From NCBI GenBank assembly GCA_963971285.1, contig OZ020248.1:16182001-16246000 (forward strand): a DNA stretch of 64,000 nt, in the 5' to 3' direction. The DNA comes from Astropecten irregularis (Eukaryota; Echinodermata; Asteroidea; Paxillosida; Astropectinidae). The notes beneath the pieces are model-generated. The model saw only the letters and a list, made by a program, of their open reading frames with translations, had not been told where the DNA came from and did not search any database. The position numbers and the translations under genes are program-made. Positions 37,592 through 49,405 of this stretch are shown piece by piece (position 1 is the stretch's first letter; every line of letters begins with the position of its first letter).

Positions 37592-38931
37592 TATTTTTTT
37601 TGAGTTTGTTCTGTGGCCCATAGACTTTGTACACAGATTTTTCTGCGCGGCACTTTGGTTACTTTAAAACAGCCGATCTTAACCAAACTTGGTCTGAATG
37701 AAGTCCATATAGGGTAGTTGTGCCCCGAAACTTTTCACCATCATGGCGTCAAAACTTGATTTTATATGATTTTTAAAAAATATTTTATAGCCCGTTCACT
37801 TTGTACACAGATTACGTGAACGTGGTCGTTGTACAAAACATAAAGCTCGATCAATGTCCCATACACTATGTACAGTGTACATGTAGGCCCAGGTACGCAA
37901 TTCACTGTGCATATGTCCGATTGCGTGACACAAAACGTCGTTTACCACTTGCCATAGTTTGCACGTAATTCCTTTTATATATTATTACATACCAGCACCA
38001 AATCTTAATCGAAATGCTATCGATGTAGGTTGCTCTGTACGTGAAAATATTGGTCATTAAATAAAACATACGATGTCAACAACATAAATACAAGGCGCGT
38101 TCAGATGTTTGATTGCCTGGGTTATATATGCCGTTTTTTCATTTACTTCCTTATCATAGTTTCCAGCAAAGCAGCGTAAATGCTGGTTTTGACCCGTGTT
38201 TTGACCAGACAACCACGCACGCGCAGCAATCTACTTATACCGTTTTCAGTACGTAAGGTTGCACCCAAGTAAATAAACTCCCGTGGACAACAGTGATAAA
38301 TCCTCAAACTTCAAAAATCATTAAAAAATATACAGAACTCTCACAGCTGTTCAAGTTGCACAGAAAAATGATGATGAACATGTAACCTTTCATTTTCTGT
38401 TCATTTTATGGTAGGGTGACCGTTGAATTTTGAGTTATACTCATTCTCAGCTGACCACCCCTAAAACAAGGTATGGATCACTCCAGTCAAAGAAGCCATT
38501 TTCACAAAAAAAACCATCCCTCTGCAAAGCGGCTGAAATAGACCCACTTTCTCACCCAATTGCATCAAAAATGGTCACAAATGGAAGCCCAGAGACCGGG
38601 CAGGAGGTCCAGTGCCGTATTTCTTCAATCCTTCATTTTCATAGCTCTCACAACTCTCTTATTTCAAATATATTGAGTGCTTAACTTTTATTCATGAGCT
38701 CGGCGGACCCATTTGGCCACTACATGTATTTACTTGGCTGCACCCGTATTTTCCGAGCGCACGGTTTTGAATAACGCCCTCTTTTGATTAAAACGAGAAA
38801 TCATTTCCCGAAGACGATATCATTTATTTGCTGAATCAAACAACATCAGCGATGTGTATTTAATTTGAGAAATATTTTATATCATATGCGGAAAAGCCAT
38901 GTGTTCTGTTTTCAACAGACACAACCTCTAG
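37592..38931 (+). mobile_element. Type I Helentron-like unit U8 (1340 bp)
   Basis: Directly follows the CTAG of H1. It has the same layout as U2 but is visibly diverged from the left group of units and closer to U9-U11. It ends in CTAG at 38928-38931. Confidence 0.8.
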
Positions 38932-40295
38932 TATTTTTTTTGAGTTTGTTCTGTGGCCCATAGACTTTGTACACAGATTTTTCTGCGCGGCACTTTGGTT
39001 ACTTTAAAACAGCCGATCTTAACCAAACTTGGCCTGAATGAAGTCCGTATAGGGTAGTTGTGCCCCGAAACTTTTCATCATCATGACGTCAAAACTTGAT
39101 TTTATATGATTTTTTTAAAATATTGTATAGCCCGTTCACTTTGTACACAGATTACGTGAACGTGGTCGTTGTACAAAACATAAAGCTCGATCAATTTCCC
39201 ATACACTATGTACAGTGTACATGTAGGCCTACGTACGCAATTCACTGTGATAACATACAATGCACATGTCCGATTCCGTGACACAAAACGTCGTTTACAC
39301 TTGCCATAGTTTGCACGTAATTCGTTTTATATATCATTAAATACCAGCACCAAATCTTAATCGAAATGCTATCGATGTAGGTTGCTCTGTACGCGAAAAT
39401 ATTGGTCCTTAAAAAAAACATACGATTTAAACAACATAAATACAAGGCGCGATCAGATGTTTGATTGCCTGGGTTATATATGCCGTTTTTTCATTTACTT
39501 CCTTATCATAGTTGCCAGCAAAGCAGCGTAAATGCTGATTTTGACCCGTGTTTTGACCAGACAACCACGCACGCGCAGCAATCTACTTATACCGTTTTCA
39601 GTACGTAAGGTTGCACCCAAGTAAATAAACTCCCGCGGACAACAGTGATAAATCCCCAAACTTCAAAAATCGTTGAAAAATATACAGAACTCTCACAGCT
39701 GTTCAAGTTGCACAGAAAAATGATGATGAACATGTAACCTTTCATTTTCTTTTCATTTTATGGTAGGGTGACGGTTGAATTTTTGAGTTATACTCATTCT
39801 CAGCTGACCACCCCTAAAACAAGGTACGGATCACTCCAGTCAAAGAAGCCATTTAAAAAAAAAACATCCCTCCGCAAAGCGGCTGAAATAGACCCGCTTT
39901 CTCACCCAATTGCATCAAAAATGGTCACAAATGGAAGCCCAGACACCAGGCAGGAGGTCCAGTGCCGTATTTCTTCAATCCTTCATTTTCATAGCTCTCA
40001 CAACTCTCTTATTTCAAATATATTGAGTGCTTAACTTTTATTCATGAGCTCGGCGGACCCATTTGGCCACTACATGTATTTACTTGGCTGCACCCGTAAT
40101 GCAGGATTCAGTTTTCCGAGCGCACGGTTTTTAATAACGCCCTCTTTTGATTAAAACGAGAAATCATTTCCCGAAGACGATATCATTTATTTGCTGAATC
40201 AAACAACATCAGCGATGTGTATTTAATTTAAAAAAATATTCTATATCATATGCGGAAAAGCCATGTGTTCTGTTTTCAACAGACACAACCTCTAG
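38932..40295 (+). mobile_element. Type I Helentron-like unit U9 (1364 bp)
   Basis: A complete type I unit with the GC-variant terminus. It carries an insertion GTAATGCAGGATTCAG near 40098 that is shared with U10 and U11 but not with U8 or the left group. Confidence 0.8.
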
Positions 40296-41659
40296 TATTT
40301 TTTTTGAGTTTGTGCTGTGGCCCATAGACTTTGTACACAGATTTTTGTCCGCGGCACTTTGGTCACTTTGAAACAGCCGATCTTAACCAAACTTGGTCTG
40401 AATGAAGTCCGTATAGGGTAGTTGTTCCCCGAAACTTTTCGTCATCATGACGTCAAAACTTGATTTTATATGATTTTTTTAATTATCAAACTAGCCCGTT
40501 CACTTTGTACACAGATTACGTGAACATGGTCGTTGTACTAAACATAAAGCTCGATCAATTCCCCATTCACTATGTACAGTGTACATCTAGGCCTACGTAC
40601 GCAATTCACTGTTTGTAACATACAATGCACATGTCCGATTGCGTGATACAAAACGTCGTTTACACTTGCCATAGTTTGCACGTAATTCCTTTTTTATATC
40701 ATTAAATACCAGCACCAAATCTTAATCGAAATGCTATCGATGTAGGTTGCTCTGTACGTGAAAATATTGGTCATTAAATAAAACATACGATTTAAACAAC
40801 ATAAACACAAGGTGCGTCCAGGTGTTTGATTGCCTGGATTATATATGCCACTTTTTTATTTACTTCCTTGTCATAGTTGCCAGCAAAGCAGCGTAAATGC
40901 TGATTATGAGCCGTGTTTGACCAGACAACCACGCACGCGCAGCAATCTACTTATACCGTTTTCAGTACGTTAAGGTTGCACCCAAGTTAATAAACTCCCG
41001 CGGACAACGGTGATAAATCCCCAAACTTCAAAAATCGTACAAAAATATACAGAACTCTCACAGCTGTTCAAGTTGCACAGAAAATTGATGATAAACATGT
41101 AAACTTTCATTTTCTTTTCATTTTATGGTAGGGTGACCGTTGGATTTTTGAGTTTTACTCATTCTCAGCTGACCACCCCTAAAACAAGGTACGGATCACT
41201 CCAGTCAAAGAAGCCATTAAAAAAAAACATCCCTCTGCAAAGCGGCTGAAATAGACCCACTTTCTCACCCAATTGCATCAAAAATGGTCACAAATGGAAG
41301 CCCAGAGTCCAGGCAGGAGGTCCAGTGCCGTATTTCTTCAATCCTTCATTTTCAAAGCTCTCACAACTCTCTTATTTCAAATATATTGAGTGCTTAACTT
41401 TTATTCATGAGCTCGGCGGACCCTTTTGGCCACTACATGTATTTACTTGGCTGCACCCGTAATGCAGGATTCAGTTTTCCGAGCGCACGGTTTTGAATAA
41501 CGCCCTCTTTTGATTAAAACGAGAAATCATTTCCCGAAGACGATTTCATTTATTTGCTGAATCAAACAACATCAGCGATGTGTATTTAATTTGAGAAATA
41601 TTTTATATCATATGCGGAAAAGCCATGTGTTCTGTTTTCAACTCAGACACAACCTCTAG
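40296..41659 (+). mobile_element. Type I Helentron-like unit U10 (1364 bp)
   Basis: A complete type I unit. Its terminal hairpin has extra bases (AACTCAGACAC) in the 3' arm, the only such case among the 13 termini. It ends in CTAG at 41656-41659. Confidence 0.8.
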
Positions 41660-43028
41660 TATTTTTTTTGAGTTTGTTCTGCGGCCCATAGACTTTGTAC
41701 ACAGATTTTTGTCCGCGGCACTTTGGTCACTTTGAAACAGCCGATCTTAACCAAACTTGGTCTGAATGAAGTCCGTATAGGGTAGTTGTTCCCCGAAACT
41801 TTCGTCATCATGACGTCAAAACTTGATTTTATATGATTTTTTTAATTATCAAACTAGCCCGTTCACTTTGTACACAGATTACGTGAACGTGGTCGTTGTA
41901 CAAAACATAAAGCTCGATCAATTTCCCATACACTATGTACAGTGTACATGTAGGCCTACGTACGTAATTCACTGTGTATAACATACAATGCACATGTCCG
42001 ATTGCGTGACACAAAACGTCGTTTACAACTTGCCATAGTTTGCACGTAATTCCTTTTATATATCATTAAATACCAGCACCAAATCTTAATCGAAATGCTA
42101 TCGATGTAGGTTGCTCTGTACGCGAAAATATTGGTCATTAAAAAAAACATACGATTTAAACAACATAAATACAAGGCGCGATCAGATGTTTGATTGCCTG
42201 GGTTATATATGCCGTTTTTTCATTTACTTCCTTATCATAGTTGCCAGCAAAGCAGCGTAAATGCTGATTATGAGCCGTGTTTCGACCAGACAACCGCGCA
42301 CGCGCAGCAATCTACTTATACCGTTTTCAGTACGTAAGGTTGCACCCAAGTAAATAAACTCCCGTGGACAACAGTGATAAATCCTCAAACTTCAAAAATC
42401 GTTGAAAAATATACAGAACTCTCACAGCTGTTCAAGTTGCACAGAAAAATGATGATGAACATGTAACCTTTCATTTTCTTTTCATTTTATAGTAGGGTGA
42501 CCCTTGAATTTTTGAGTTATACTCATTCTCAGCTGACCACCCCTAAAACAAGGTACGGATCACTCCAGTCAAAGAAGCCATTAAAACAAAAAAACATCCC
42601 TCTGCAAAGCGGCTGAAATAGACCCACTTTCCCACCCAATTGCGTCAAAAATGGTCACAAATGCAAGCCCAGAGTCCAGGCAGGAGGTCCAGTGCCATAT
42701 TTCTTCAATCCTTCATTTCAATAGCTCTCACAACTCTCTTATTTCAAATATATTGAGTGCTTAACTTTTATTCATCAGCTCGGCGGACCCATTTTGCCAC
42801 TACATGTATTTACTTGGCTGCACCCGTAATGCAGGATTCAGTTTTCCGAGCGCACGGTTTTGAATAACGCCCTCTTTTGATTAAAACGAGAAATCATTTC
42901 CCGAAGACGATAATTATCATTTATTTGCTGAATCAAACAACATCAGCGATGTGTATTTAATTTGAGAAATATTTTATATCATATGCGGAAAAGCCATGTG
43001 TTCTGTTTTCAACAGACACAACCTCTAG
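41660..43028 (+). mobile_element. Type I Helentron-like unit U11 (1369 bp)
   Basis: A complete type I unit that abuts the left end of H2, as U7 abuts H1. It ends in CTAG at 43025-43028. Confidence 0.8.
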
Positions 43029-43389
43029 TTGGCTTTTTCGATTTTAATCGGAAAAGGTATTGCGTTTGTTCTGATTTTTTTTTTGGCTTTTCCGATTTTA
43101 ATCGGAAAAGGTATTGCGTTTGTTCTGATTTTTTTTTTTTTTTCTTCTTCTTCTTTTTCTTCTCCTCAAGTCTATGAGAATTTGTACACGATTGTTCTAC
43201 GCTCCACTTTGGTCACTTTAAAACAGTCAATCTTAACCAAACTTGGTATAAATAAAGTCCATATAGCATAGATGTGCCCGCGTAAAATACGTCACGATGA
43301 CGTCATCAGGTGTCACGTGACCAGCGATTTTAATTTAATAATCAAAATCTTTAAAAATCAATAACAAATCAACGGTTTCAGATATTAAG

Positions 43390-43830
43390 TTGATTCTTTC
43401 ACCAAAAGTGGTTGTTAGGCAGAGTCTTCCTTTGTGACACATTACTTGACCTCTGTGACCTCTACTTCCGGTCAAACAGGAAGTAGCTCCTCATTTAAAA
43501 GTGTTAAGAGCTATGATCATGATTCTTTCACCAAAAGTCAATGTTAGGCAATATCTTTCTATGTGACACATTGCTTGACCTCTGTGACCTCTACTTCCGG
43601 TCAAACAGGAAGTAGTTCCTCATTTAAAAGTGTAAGAGCTAGTATCATGATTCTTTCACCAAATGTCAATCATGTGAACCCAGGGCCTATACTTTTACAC
43701 ATTGTTTGACATATGTGACCTCGATCTTCTTGCGGTCAAACAGGAAGTAGCTTAATTATTTAAAAGTGGTAATAACTATCGTGATTCTTTTACCAAATGT
43801 CAATTTTTAAGTCATTGAAAAGTATTTCGG
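43390..43830 (+). repeat. 129-bp minisatellite in H2, about three copies, the last decayed
   Basis: The same unit as elsewhere, with TGACCTCTGTGACCT and ACTTCCGGTCAAACAGGAAG. The third copy (about 43650-43800) is scrambled by small indels. Confidence 0.75.
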
Positions 43831-44190
43831 AGATGGTTCGAATTTAAATTTTCTTTGTTCACTTTTCAGTGACTTCAGTTACCCTTTTGATCATATCATG
43901 GCTTATGAATGCCAAACCATAATTATCGACACCACCAACATAGGGCAGGTAAAGTATTCCAGAGATCGCTGGTTCAAATGCTGCTCAAGTCAATTTTTCT
44001 TAATTCATTTTCATTAATTTGTTATTAGATTAGTGACGGGTATGAATTATTTCGACAGCACGGTACGCGTTATGGGACCGGTACCACGCGAAATGTGAAG
44101 TGCGCCCTCATGTGAGAGAAAAGCAAAGGAAATTATTCATTATTGTAAATGATACGACGTACGGCCTGTGACGTGTTTCATTTCACTTAC

Positions 44191-44319
44191 GGGTGCATTC
44201 GTTTAGCTCCCCCGGGTCAGCCCTTTTTGGGAATGGTCGTGTTGTACTGTACAAAATAAGCGAGAGAATGCGGACGAGGTTGACTGGTGTCGACCTGGGT
44301 GAGCTAAACGAATGCACCC
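44191..44319. mobile_element. MITE of 129 bp, private to H2
   Basis: Perfect 19-bp inverted ends (GGGTGCATTCGTTTAGCTC at 44191-44209 and its complement at 44301-44319), extending imperfectly to about 34 bp. H1 at about 19395-19410 lacks it. No clear target duplication remains, so the superfamily is uncertain; the GGGTGCATTCGTTTAGC end is hAT-like in my recollection. Confidence 0.8.
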
Positions 44320-44689
44320 ATGTGCTGGCATCACATAGCAATTATTCAGTCCATTAATTGTCTTTATCATCTCAATACAGACAAAATATTAAAAAACCTA
44401 TGATTTTGTTATGCTAAATTTGGACAAATGTCTTCCTCAGTTTTTTATGACATTTCTTCTTGGTTGGCATCATAAAAGACGAAGGACAAATAATAAACCA
44501 AGAAATTGATATTAGTTTTCACGTTTTGCAAAATGACTTGTATTTTATTGCAACATAATTACAACTTTTTAATACATGGTTTTATATTCATGGTTCATTG
44601 AAAACACCAAATCAACAGTCACATCATTAGGAACAATTGGAGTGACTGACACGACAGGTTTACATTATTTAAAAACGGTTCAGTTCTAC

Positions 44690-45600
44690 AGTAGGGAATG
44701 ACTCAAGTTAGAGGACGTACCATTCCTACATTTTTTGTCCGTATTTGTTTTTTGAGGGGGAAGCATGTTTCTGTACTTGTCAGATTTTATTAGTTTTCTT
44801 CCAAAGCTTAACTCAAGGTGATTTTTTTCTACTTTATAATGAGGAAATGCCTAGTAGTTGTAGTGCGTTTGAGTAAATGTGATAGTTCTGATAGCCAAGT
44901 ATAATTCGGCAAGCACGTTTTTGAACTGCGTCTATTCTGTTAGATAAAATGCCGGTAATGGAACTGTGCCAAACATACTCAAGAATTGATCTTATAAACA
45001 TGTGTCAACAGAAACTAGGTCGATCAGTTAGGGGAGCATTACATTTTTTCAATATCGACAAAGTATATAATCTACGCGGTGCTCCCCAGCCCAAGAGTTT
45101 CATTTGAGTTGACTCATTAATGATAATTGAGTTGAGAGTGAAGGTTTGGTTTGGCAGGTCCCGTTTCAAAAAACTAATTTTCATTACATTACATTTAGCC
45201 GGCTTAGGCAGGACACCATTATTAGAACACCACTTGGCCAACTCATCTAGATGGATTTGTAGCTCCGGTTGTTCATCATACTTTACTACTTCCCCAAGGG
45301 TTAGATCATCCACATATTTCCATCGTCTGTGAGTTCCCATTGCAGCGTCATTGACAAGGACAAGAAAAAGAATAGGGCCCAATTTGGTACCTTCAGGGAC
45401 ACCGCAAGAAATAGTTTTCACGGTGGAGACATAGCTGTTTAGTTTTGTGTTCTGAGTACAGTTAAGAATTCACAGACAATGGGAACAGTGGATTGTCTTA
45501 CTCCCAGGTCAATGAGTTTCTTATGACCACATTATGATTAACACGATCAATGGCCCTAGTAAAATCTATAGTGAAGAGGGATGCCTATCTATTGGGTTTG
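44690..45600 (-). pseudogene. LINE reverse transcriptase fossil in H2
   Basis: A better-preserved copy of the fossil in H1. GVPEGTKLGPILFLVLVNDA and WKYVDDLTLGE (canonical YVDD) lie at about 45260-45420, continuing in frame for about 138 residues. A frame shift follows, then NRIDAVQKRACRIILGYQNY-like sequence around 44840-44940. No nuclease domain or 5' end is present. It is a decayed insert carried by the Helentron. Confidence 0.72.
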
Positions 45601-46660
45601 TCCAAGCCTCGTTGAATGAAATTCAGCATATCGACAAGATAATGTACCGTAGAACTACCTTTAACAGACATGTGTCTGCAGATCTATAATTCACATTCAA
45701 TCATTATATTTCATTAGAAAACCCTATTCTGAAAATTGCAGAGGTATGATATTTTCTGACATTTACATGCATATAGTTTCATAATTATGAATACATTATG
45801 CTGTGAAGATTATTACAAATATCACTTCACATATTATGGGTTGAGTGTGTAAACCTGCCTCACTCCAGCATGTGACATTTGCCAAGTGTATGAAAATTAC
45901 TAATCATGTGATCAATTTGTTCTGCACATAGATTTTTACTGGTTTCATCAAAACAATACATTAAGTGCAATCTTTGTGAAATACTGATTGAAAGTAACAT
46001 TGATAAAGAAGCATGATGAAGGTATTCAACTTTACTTGTCTGCATGCATCATATTACATGTTACAACCTATAAATGCTTCTTTTAGTAGCAAGGAACAAC
46101 GGATGGTACTTTTCCCATTTTTAATAAAATCCTTTGATCAAGACACATGGCCTAGTGAGCAGTACATGTATATAGATTTTGTCACAGTACACACAGCTTT
46201 TCTCCTTCAGTTTCCATAAAAAAGTACTAGTCACGTTTTTCTTCAAATTATAGGTAATGATAAGTAAAACAACCGTTTCCATCACATGTACAAAGTAGAA
46301 ATGTTGTAGTGGCATTATAGTCAAGTTAGTAGAAATTGTGGCCTATTTACAAATGGGTAAAATGTAACATTTGGTACATGATTGGGAAAAGGTCTAAAAG
46401 TGAACTGTTTCCATAATTAATGGAAGCTGCTGCCAAAACTTTTCCGAACATAAAATACATGAAGACACTGCTGTTCAGCCTTGAATGACATTACATGTAT
46501 TACTAATTACTTATATGGAATTACTTATATGGAATTTTTCAGCAAAATCTTTTCTAAAATAACTTGTCTTTACTTCTTCAAAGCAGGTTCAAAGCAAGTA
46601 CAAATAACATGATAAGAATGGTGTATATTGTGTCCTACATGAGTTCACTTGACAAAATTG
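45601..46660. other. H2 non-coding AT-rich region
   Basis: Matches 20991-22059 in H1 with small indels. I see no gene. Confidence 0.5.
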
Positions 46661-47090
46661 ACCACACACTGAAAAATGGTCATGTGTTTGTTTACATGTC
46701 CCTGCTGAGTGTATCAGTCATTATTTCCAATGCCAAATTGACCACGCAGTGAAGAATGGTCATGTGACATGTCCCTGCTGAGCGTATCAGTCATTATTCC
46801 AATGCCAAATTGACCACGCAGGGAAGAATGGTCATGTGACATGTCCCTGCTGAGCGTATCAGTCACTATACCAATGGCAAATTGACCACGCAGTGAAGAA
46901 TGGTCATGTGACATATCCCTGCTGAGCGTATCAGTCACTATACCAATGGCAAATTGACCACGCAGTGGAGAATGGTGATGGTTTGACATGTCCCTGCTGA
47001 GTGTATCAGTCATTATCCCGATGACAAATTTACCACACAGTGAAGAATGGTGATGGTTTGACATGTCCCTGCTGAGTGTATCACCCACTA
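46661..47090 (+). repeat. 72-75-bp minisatellite in H2, about six copies
   Basis: CATGTCCCTGCTGAG units start at about 46694, 46768, 46840, 46912, 46987 and 47062. H1 has eight. Confidence 0.85.
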
Positions 47091-47211
47091 TCCCGATGGA
47101 TGTTAGCTGCCAATGCTTTTGACTGATGATTGTTGTTCTGAAGGACGTCTAGGACTCTAAAATGTAAAAATGCAAAATGACAAGAATAAATAAATAGACA
47201 GGAGATAATGT

Positions 47212-47486
47212 AAAATGAAGGTAAGTTTGCGGTGACACCATGTAATCTCTTCTGTGAGAGTGTGCGGTTCTGAGAAGAACCGTAGGTATTAACTCGACGT
47301 TCCGAACAGTGTGCTCTGTTCGTCCTCAGGAGAATGAGGACGAACAGAGCACACTGTTCGGAACGTCGAGTTAATACCTACGGTTCTTCTCAGAACCACA
47401 CACTCTCACAGAAGAGATTACATGGTGTCACCGCAAACTTACCTTCATTTTAGTACATCCACCATGCATAGCTTTAAGTCTTACTT
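47212..47486. mobile_element. Foldback element (275 bp) with 12-bp target duplication, private to H2
   Basis: A near-perfect palindrome spans 47211-47452 (arms about 118 bp, 6-nt loop at 47329-47334, one mismatch noted), followed by a 34-bp unpaired tail. AGGAGATAATGT occurs on both sides (47200-47211 and 47487-47498) and only once in H1 (about 22750-22761), the empty site. Confidence 0.88.
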
Positions 47487-47925
47487 AGGAGATAATGTGA
47501 AAGTAACAGTGAAGTTGCTGTTAAAATGCAATTTATGCTTATTAGTTTTGTCATCACAAAGTGCAATATTTGTATTGGTGTATTTAACAAGGACACATTT
47601 TGACAAAAATATATATTTTGCTTAAAATGCGTCCTTGTTTCTGTTTCAACTTTTTTGCAGGAATTCTGTTTGTGTTTATTAGGGGAAATTTAAAGTATAA
47701 TTTTTAATATTGTTACAATATTGATTATTTCAAAAAAGGTCCAACAGATATACTTAAAAAACATTTGAACCATTAACAGCCAACATACCTGAAATTATCA
47801 TGCCCTTTGTGAGAGTATCTGCCACAGCCAAGATGGGAAGAGTGGCTATGGGTTGACATCGCCCTGCTGAGTGTATCAGCCACTATCCTGATGACTAGAT
47901 GACCATCTGGTGAGTAGTCGCCATG

Positions 47926-48555
47926 CTTTGACATGGCCCAGCAGTGGTCATGCATGCTTTGACATGGCCCAGCAGTGGTCATGCATAGTTTGACATGGCC
48001 CAGCAGTGGTCATGCATAGTTTGACATGGCCCAGCAGTGGTCATGCATGCTTTGACATGGCCCAGCAGTGGCCATGCATAGTTTGACATGGCCCAGCAGT
48101 GGTCATGCATAGTTTGACATGGCCCAGCAGTGGCCAGGCATGCTTTGACATGGCCCAGCAGTGGCCAGGCATGCTTTGACATGGCCCAGCAGTAGTCATG
48201 CATGCTTTGACATGGCCCAGCAGTGGCCATGCATAGTTTGACATGGCCCGGCAGTGGCCATGCATAGTTTGACATGGCCCAGCAGTGGCCATGCATGTTT
48301 GAAATGGCCCAGCAGTGGTCATGCATAGTTTTACATGGCCCAGCAGTGGCCAGGCATGCATAGTTTGACATGGCCCAGCAGTGGCCAGGCATGCTTTGAC
48401 ATGGCCCAGCAGTGGCCATGCATAGTTTGACATGGCCCAGCAGTGGCCAGGCATGCTTTGACATGGCCCATTAGTGGCCATGCATAGTTTGACATGGCCC
48501 AGCAGTGGCCAAGCATGCTTTGACATGGACCAGCTGTGGTCATGCATGTTTGACA
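47926..48555 (+). repeat. 31-bp minisatellite in H2, about 20 copies
   Basis: TTTGACATGGCCCAGCAGTG units with CATGCATAG or CAGGCATGC endings. H1 has three to four. The open frames across it on the minus strand are products of the repeat. Confidence 0.88.
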
Positions 48556-48784
48556 TGCCTGTGCCTAGTGTCATTGTGATGACCACAAGATGATTGTGTG
48601 TGGTTTGACATACATCTGTGGAGTATATTAAAATAATCGTTCATTAGTTCATATTACCAATTGAAAAACTATGTGCAACCTATCAGCGCTGAAACCTCTT
48701 TACAGTGAAACTAGTACACAAGTTTTGAATATACATGCACTCTATTCTATACTATATTCATCTTTGAATAATAATTATAACAAT

Positions 48785-49187
48785 TAAATGACCACAAGGA
48801 AATTGACTGAATAATAATTCATTGACACGTATGTATAACAACATATATGTAGAAAACATAACATATAGTGATACAAAAACCTTATTATATAACTTGTTTT
48901 GATTTCATGTTCAACTCATATATCTCTAACTCATAAATATATTGAATAGTGAACAAAGAAAAATTGACTGGAGCAGGATTCGAACCAGTGACCTCCTGAA
49001 TACCGTACAGGCGCTCTACAAACTGATCCATCCAGCCCTACATTGGGATGTAGGGATGGAAGGCTCAGTTGGTAGAGCGCCTGTACGGTATTCAGGAGGT
49101 CGCTGGTTCGAATCCCGCTCCATTTAATTTTGCTTTGTTCACTTTTCAATGACTTAAAATTCAGTAAGTTTCCCTTGTGGTTATTTG
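48785..49187. repeat. Foldback with a head-to-head pair of tRNA-like sequences (H2)
   Basis: Outer arms at 48785-48812 and 49159-49187. Inside them two tRNA-like halves, 48969-49044 (minus) and 49048-49122 (plus), are near-perfect inverse complements with about 3 bases between. In H1 the minus half has lost its middle. Confidence 0.75.
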
Positions 49188-49405
49188 ATGATAAATATAT
49201 TGTAAAAGTCAATCAGGTCATGTTGATTAAAATGTGCATCTTCAAATAATATTTTATCGACATGTACAACAATTTGCATGATACAAGCACCTTATTATAT
49301 TATATCAATTTCATGTTCAATGCATATCTCTCATACTAAATATGCAATACTCATGGTACATTTTCATCTTCAAACAATAATTTGAGTCAATTTACATAGA
49401 AAATA

